Shown piece by piece: positions 20,741-25,743 of a stretch of DNA of 25,743 nt. The notes below the pieces were generated by a model, which saw only the letters and a program-made list of their open reading frames with translations, did not search any database and had not been told where the DNA came from. How positions within the stretch are numbered: position 1 is the first letter of the stretch; every line of letters starts with the position of its first letter. The position numbers were made by a program, and so were the translations under genes. This DNA is from Apostichopus parvimensis (Eukaryota; Echinodermata; Holothuroidea; Aspidochirotida; Stichopodidae): assembly GCA_000934455.1 (NCBI GenBank), contig KN883012.1, forward strand, positions 52,397 to 78,139, read 5' to 3'.

Positions 20741-23700
20741 GTAAGTAACAAAACGAAATTATCATTTTAGTACAATCTAATTACTTAAGATTAAGATAGT
20801 ATTAACTGCAGTGCAATTAATGAATAAGTCATGTATTATGTCATTGCTAAACATGACGAAACTTCCTCATAATAAATATCACTTGCGTAATTGGTAATCA
20901 TAGTAACCATATGTTCATCATTTCAAAGGTCATAGCGATTCTTATTCCCAAATTAAGATACTTTTGATAAGGTCGTGAGATATTTTGAACCCACATATTA
21001 TTCAACCATATTTTTTTCTCTTTCAATAAATGTTCAGATGAGAGTGGCGAGAAAGACATGGTTAATATAATCTAATAAAGCCCCGATAGTCTTTTATCGG
21101 AATACACACACTTTTTTTAATTCCCACCAACGCATGACAATATAATACCAAAATCATATCTTATTTTAAAATACTGTGAAAAATTGATATTACCAATCGT
21201 CAGTATTATTCTAGAGGACATTGATTGATCAATAAAACTTGTTAAATGGAGAAATAAACACAAAAGACCACAACACCATCAGTCACAAAGATAGCAATAT
21301 CACAAGTTTAACGCAAGAAAGGATAATACAACCTTTCTTTGCTTATGAATTTTATGGACGAAAGCCCGATGTGATACCATTGACATGACTTTGTTGCTGT
21401 ATGATTATTAACACCATTAGGCTATATGCGTTGTATTTGTTATCGGTATACATTGCTTTTCAGTTTTATCTGTATCTGATCTTTGCAAACTTGCAATTTC
21501 ATCGCTACTTGATAACTATGTTTCATTTTCTTTTCTCATGTATATGCGAATTTGAGGATTTAATGATAAAGAACGGAGGTGGTGGACAAGACCAACGAGG
21601 TAAATCCTGCTGTGAAATTCGGTTACTAGATTAAATGGTTTAAAAACAATAATGTCATTTAACTTTAATTTTTCTATCAGATTATGTAGGGTACATTCAG
21701 ATAGATGAAGTAATGTATTTTGAATCTAACTACACCTGAGATTAAGAACAAAGAACTTCAGTGCATATTGTAACCGCTCATCTGATACAGTAAGTACATT
21801 AGGAACGGATATGAGTGACCAATCAGCAACTACAGTGTACTCAACAGATGGGATGAGAATATCACCGTCAGCTGATGAAATGACAACACGATCCAAGAAT
21901 TTGTTGTCAACAACAGGGATGCCTAAAACAGGTAACGTGATAACATATGATGTCGTTTCTAAGTATTTGAATCCCACATTAAACAGATGATATTCATCTT
22001 TATTATGTTGACAAGAAGTAGTTGGTCTACCGTTACTTGGACTAATACAAAATAAGTAACGTCGTGTGTTAATATTGTTATTTACATATTTTACAAACGC
22101 ATGCTAACGTCCATTTGTGTATAGTTTTGACTTATTTCGAGATTAAAAATATATTACGGGATCAATAAAACTTTATGTAATTCTTTAGGATATTTAAAAA
22201 ATGTGATATTTTGTCATTCAGTCAATATATGTGTTGCCAAACAAACTAGCAACAACACCGAGTGAATTACTAATCACAACCATGTACTCAACAGATGAAA
22301 CAACATTGCTTCGGTCAACCAATAAAATGACAACCATCAGCAAAAATGAAGTTCCAAAATCATCGGTGGTCCCAACAGGTAACGTGATGGTTACTTGTAA
22401 CTCCCTTCTCTTCATATATTTTGTCTAGTGCTATAATATTTAGGTGTAAGAATTATAACCAATTTAATATACCATAAATGTTTCGTATGAAAATTCAGTT
22501 AACATGCACCCTTCAAATGCTGATGCATTTTAAATGTTCGTGTTAGCAACTAACAAACGACAGTATTAGTTTTTTAGTCTGCATAAATTTTATACAACAT
22601 GTTAGAGTTGATGTAGATTGATCTTAATTTAGATTGTTCAAATTTAACATGTATTGAAAACGATTGAACAACAACTGACACTGAACATTTCGTTTTCAGA
22701 TGAGAGAAGTCACAATTAGTTTACTGGATATAAAAGTAATACAGCTGATTATATGGATTAAAACAATAATGTTAGTTAGTTTTGATTCTTCTATCAGATT
22801 ATGTAAAGTTCATTGAGACAAATCAAGTAATGTGTTTTGTGTCTATTATAAAAAAAAAACAGAACTTCATTGCATACTGTACCGCTCATCTTCGCTGTTT
22901 AGTACATTGGGAACGGATATGAGTGACCAATCAGCAACTACGGTATACTCAACAGATGGGATGCGAATATTACCGTCAACTGATGAAATGACAACGCCAT
23001 TCGAGAATTTGTTGTCATCAACAGTGATGCCTACAGCAGGTAAAGAGATAACATATGGTGTATTTTTCTCAGGATTTGAGTCAATCTGAAACCATTTATA
23101 TTGATAAAACAGAATAATATTCTTGTTGACGTGAAAATCAATATGTATTTGGTGTAACGTTGCTTGGATCATAAAAAAATCTCTTTTAACATTGCTATTT
23201 AAATATTTGACATTCGCATTCATGTGTCTAGCTTTGACTTATCTCGGGACCAACAATATATTTAGGACCACTTATAACTTTTATATTTGTGATTATCAGA
23301 AATATCAGCAAATGTGATATTTTATCATTTGATCAACAACATATTCAATGAAACAACTACCAACACAGAGTGAATTATTAATTACAAACATGTACTCCAA
23401 AGATGAAACAATGTTGCTTCGGTCAACCGATAAATGACAACTATCAACAAAAGGGAATTTTCAACAACATTGATGTCCTCAACAGGTCACTTGCTACCTG
23501 AGATAATTTTTACATGAAACAACACGATCTATGAATAAAAAGCAACTATTTACGTCAACCGTTGACCCGTCATCGACAACAACAACTACACGTAGAAATG
23601 AATTATCAACAGCACGGATCCCTACAGCAGGTGATCTAAAACTCTATACCATTAAGGCCTACATTTCTTCAGTTCACAATTGGAGACACAATCGTAAGAA

Positions 23701-25743
23701 ATATAATGATATATGTGAATAGTCTACTGCCCGGGTGTTTAACGTTTCTAACGTATCTCTATTACATAAAGTGTAAACGATACGACGGTATTTACAGTAA
23801 CGTATCTAGATATTTGATAGCTTAGTTTCATATCTTAATCAGAATATTTCAAATAGCCACACCCATCAAATTACCGCTCGTAATAACGTACCCTTCGTAA
23901 TATGCTGAAGTGCCTTCGATTAGATTGAACATACACTTGCTAGAAACACTTTGACAATTCATAGTGAAGTGGTGAAACTATAGCATATAGAGACTTCAAC
24001 TAGGGATTTATCATTTTTGTAAACATTTGGCCAAATGAGTATTTGAAAGAACCGTCACGATGTTGTATTCATAGTTAAGAGCACTTGTTGCAACGGCCGA
24101 CTTGAACCTTTCATGATACTTTAGAATCCTGTCCAAACAACATGAAATGGATAAACTGTTCATGCCAAACTACGTGCGATGATCCCGAAGGACTCCATGG
24201 GTGTTTTAAGAGCTGTAATGATGAGCCGCGTTATACGTGCGTCTGTCCAGATGGATACCTAATCAGAGATGGAGCATGCATACCGTTGGAAGAATGCGGG
24301 TGTTACCACTCGCCCACAGGAGTCATTTAGGTATTTTCACATAACTCGACAGTTGTCTTTTTTCTTGATATGTCAAGACTTCCTTAACTACGAAGATGTG
24401 TTTAAGAGAGCTTAAATATCATCACTACCAACGAATAAAATAGCAAGCACATGTTTTGTTCATGTAGCTCTACAGATTGCGTTGAAGAAATTTTCTTTAA
24501 CCTCTTACGATATAGATATAGGAAAAGGAGATTCATTTTAAACGTAATTTGGGTAATTGGTTGTTTTTATTCAGATTTGGAGTTCACTATCATGATAGCT
24601 TAAGGTGGGTCAGAAACATTAAGTTATATAGGAGATGCAATAAGATTACAATTCTGTTTTCTCATGGTTTTGTGTGACAGTCCCAACGTTTGGTAAACCA
24701 GAAAAGATTGTAACAATTACATTTAGATTGAAAAAGACAATTAATATGAAATTAAATTTTCCGCTTACGTATTATTTAATATCAGCCGTTGAATAAAATC
24801 TCGTTCCAGCACAGCTTTATTTTCCCATTGCTTGTAATTGTTAACATTTCTGCACAGAACGTATTATCGCATGTTAACTTAAACTGCACAAGACGTTGCA
24901 CATGTGAAAATGATGTTCTCCACTGTGAAGGATACTCCTGCAGTCATAATGCAACATGCCAGAACCAAGGTCAAAGTTCATCTTGCGAGTGTAAAGAGAG
25001 CTACTGGGGAATTGGTACGACTTGTCAAGTAATCACAAACTGTCAGGATGTTTATAATGGTTTATCCACCAAAGAAGGCATTTATTCGATACATCCGCCT
25101 TCTTGGGCACATGAACCATTCCAAGTTTATTGCAAAGATGGTTGGATGGTAAGTTTTCTTCAGGAAACCAAGACACTTGTCATTTCACATTTCGCATAAC
25201 TCGTAAATGTTCTTTTGCAGAAGCTTAAAATGAAAATTATCTAAATTTTCCTTAACATTATATTAACCCATACGTCAGGTGAAATAGAGGTTATTAATCT
25301 TAGAAAGTTCAATAATCTGTAACACTATTGCTGGAACACATTTTCAGTATACGTGGCTGCACGCTGTAATGTTCCTGTCCTCTTACTAATCAAACAGCGG
25401 AGTTGCTATTACCCTGTGATCATGCAAACAAGACGTTGATGTTGATGATATTCCACTTAATCTAACATTCACTTATATTTGGATCTTTAACTCATCCTAG
25501 ATTGTCCCAAAACTAGACGGCAAATGCATCCTTGACGAAAGTCGTGCGACGCCCTACTCATGAATATGCAAGCTTGTGACCTCTCAAAAGAAGGGAATAT
25601 CTCGAGACATGCGTTGATTAAGCTAAAGGCAGTAAAAATAATTTCTGAATCGTTAAGGCGAAGTGTATATTTCACCCAAGAGGCAATTTCGCCCTATAGC
25701 TCTTATTTTTAGCATTTTGTCCCCATAATCCGCAATTAGCAAT
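20656..25743 (+). CDS. Gene B: second mucin-like/TIL/VWC-EGF/fibrinogen-domain lectin (3' end off window)
   Basis: Paralogue of gene A in the same orientation. Supported exons: 20656-20740 (signal peptide, different from gene A), stalk exons 21791-21931, 22250-22378 and 22863-23039, a stalk exon ending at 23630, TIL 24125-24330, and VWC/EGF/FReD start 24858-25148. The remaining two FReD exons should lie right of the window. Introns around TIL and FReD align with gene A. Two possible lesions are seen: the DER-type stalk exon is split by a tandem duplication, and the TIL exon ends in TAG. No equivalent of gene A exon 2 is seen. Gene B may be a pseudogene, or may make a short secreted stalk+TIL product; which stalk exons are used is uncertain. 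Confidence 0.65.
21038..21073 (+). pseudogene. Remnant of a DER-type stalk exon
   Basis: TGTTCAG is followed by a DESGEKDMVNII reading that then meets TAA. The acceptor and first codons resemble gene A exons 3 and 4 (DERVKK, DERIKQ). No phase-1 donor precedes the stop, so it is probably a dead exon. Weak evidence because of its short length. Confidence 0.3.
21791..21931 (+). CDS. Gene B stalk exon (GTDMSD type, first copy)
   Basis: Acceptor TGATACAG and donor ACAG|GTAACG, phase 1 to 1, 47 codons. Encodes STLGTDMSDQSATTVYSTDG, then MRISPSADEMTTRSKNLLST. Corresponds to the second half of gene A exon 3 and to the duplicate at 22863. The intron start GTAACGTGATAACAT is identical to that after gene A exon 3. 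Confidence 0.65.
22250..22378 (+). CDS. Gene B stalk exon (LLITT type)
   Basis: Phase 1 to 1 if the acceptor is AAACTAG at 22249; donor ACAG|GTAACG. Encodes ATTPSELLITTMYSTDETTL, then LRSTNKMTT. A better-looking acceptor (CATTCAG, 22221) gives the wrong phase and an early stop. The equivalents in gene A (about 3950) and at about 23345 are broken, so this is the only open copy. Confidence 0.5.
22863..23039 (+). CDS. Gene B stalk exon (GTDMSD type, second copy)
   Basis: Donor GCAG|GTAAAG is clear. The best phase-1 acceptor is the CAG after a run of A at 22851-22862, giving 59 codons beginning ELHCILYRSS and continuing GTDMSDQSATTVYSTDGMRI, ILPSTDEMTT. Tandem duplicate of the exon at 21791. The acceptor lacks a pyrimidine tract, so use of this exon is doubtful. 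Confidence 0.45.
23345..23485 (+). pseudogene. Broken LLITT-type stalk exon, second gene B copy
   Basis: Aligns with the exon at 22250. The stretch GATAAATGAC replaces AATAAAATGAC, a one-base loss creating TGA. The donor has become ACAG|GTCACT. The upstream intron GTGATATTTTATCATT is shared with gene A and with the first B copy. Confidence 0.5.
24125..24330 (+). CDS. Gene B TIL-domain exon, ending in TAG
   Basis: Acceptor TACTTTAG; same 206-base length and phase (1 to 0) as gene A exon 5. Encodes the TIL cysteines: NCSCQTTCDDPEGLHGCFKSC, TCVCPDGYL, GACIPLEECGC. The last codon before GTATTT is TAG where gene A has TCG. If this donor is used, translation stops just after the TIL domain. A weak alternative donor GGA|GTCATT, also phase 0, would remove the stop and three residues. 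Confidence 0.75.
24858..25148 (+). CDS. Gene B exon: VWC/EGF-like part and fibrinogen-domain N-terminus
   Basis: Acceptor TTCTGCACAG, donor ATG|GTAAGT, phase 0 to 0, 97 codons. Contains NLNCTRRCTCENDVLHCEGY, CSHNATCQNQGQSSSCECKE, then SYWGIGTTCQ, i.e. an intact EGF-like Cys pattern, then NCQDVYNGLSTKEG and PFQVYCKDGWM, the FReD start. Four codons longer than the gene A exon. The next FReD exon is not in the window. Confidence 0.82.

Larger units (their letters stand above)
21640..23490 (+). repeat. Tandem duplication of stalk-exon block in gene B
   Basis: About 21640-22390 and 22750-23490 align, including intron landmarks (AAACAATAATGT, TTCTATCAGATTATGTA, GACTTATxTCG, GTGATATTTT) and two stalk exons (GTDMSD then LLITT). 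The copies are about 1.1 kb apart with unique sequence at 22390-22740. A single-copy equivalent is in gene A (about 3490-4085). Confidence 0.65.
22701..23630 (+). pseudogene. Gene B DER-type stalk exon interrupted by a duplicated block
   Basis: TTTTCAG at 22694-22700 followed by GATGAGAGAAG matches the start of gene A exon 4 but then reaches TAG. The rest of the exon reappears at about 23515-23630 (TTR, KKQLFTSTVDPSSTTTTT, NELSTAR, PTAG) ending at a donor GTGATC like gene A's GTGATA. No usable in-phase acceptor is visible before the second part. The material between is a copy of about 21640-22390. Confidence 0.5.

Noticed and set aside
21401-21634. 77-codon hydrophobic ORF in gene B intron
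   Set aside because: No paralogue in gene A, no matching splice phase; the hydrophobicity reflects T-rich DNA.
1-25743. CRISPR arrays, operons, ribosome binding sites, rRNA
   Set aside because: None seen; the sequence is eukaryotic in structure.

Overview
The window looks like nuclear DNA from an animal, most likely a marine invertebrate deuterostome. An echinoderm, perhaps a sea cucumber, is my best guess from family content alone. Supporting signs are AT-rich DNA, short exons with GT..AG introns, secreted lectin-type domains, a P2X7-like intracellular-domain gene, a tRNA-derived SINE, a decayed LINE and a hammerhead-ribozyme remnant. There is no prokaryotic or organellar gene. Nearly all coding information lies in short exons, so long ORFs are poor guides and I built gene models from splice sites, phases and paralogue comparison.

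The main theme is a tandem-duplicated gene encoding a secreted mosaic lectin: signal peptide, short Cys-containing linker, Thr/Ser-rich mucin-like stalk built from repeating S-T-D-E-M-like modules, TIL domain, VWC/EGF-like Cys-rich part, then a fibrinogen C-terminal domain (FReD). Copy A (2005-7977, +) can be followed from signal peptide to stop in eight exons (526 residues if one frameshift in the FReD is discounted). Copy B (20656 to beyond the right edge, +) has an unrelated signal-peptide exon, a rearranged stalk, a TIL exon ending in TAG, and the first fibrinogen exon; the rest is off the window. Two partial copies of the 5' end of gene A (modules M2 at about 14.5-15.9 kb and M3 at about 18.6-19.8 kb) lie between them, orphaned and damaged. 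The locus therefore shows exon shuffling, duplication and decay.

Region by region: 1-1640 holds repeat-derived DNA (foldback, direct repeats, G-rich tracts). 1640-7980 is gene A. 7980-9450 is intergenic with one possible orphan signal-peptide exon. 9453-9494 (-) is a hammerhead-like motif with a mutated core, suggesting a Penelope-like element remnant. 9.5-11.85 kb has no recognised gene. 11855-13463 (-) is a P2X7-C-terminal-like two-exon gene that lacks the usual central zinc-binding exon. 14056-14302 is a tRNA-derived SINE. 14.5-15.9 kb is M2. 17.59-18.26 kb (-) is a decayed LINE ORF1. 18.6-19.97 kb is M3, which carries a 145-codon ORF through its former intron. 20656-25743 is gene B, containing an internal tandem duplication of stalk exons.

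The lectin copies would be expected to act outside the cell as recognition proteins (FReD ligand binding, mucin-like stalk, protease-inhibitor-like TIL). That is inferred from domain families only.
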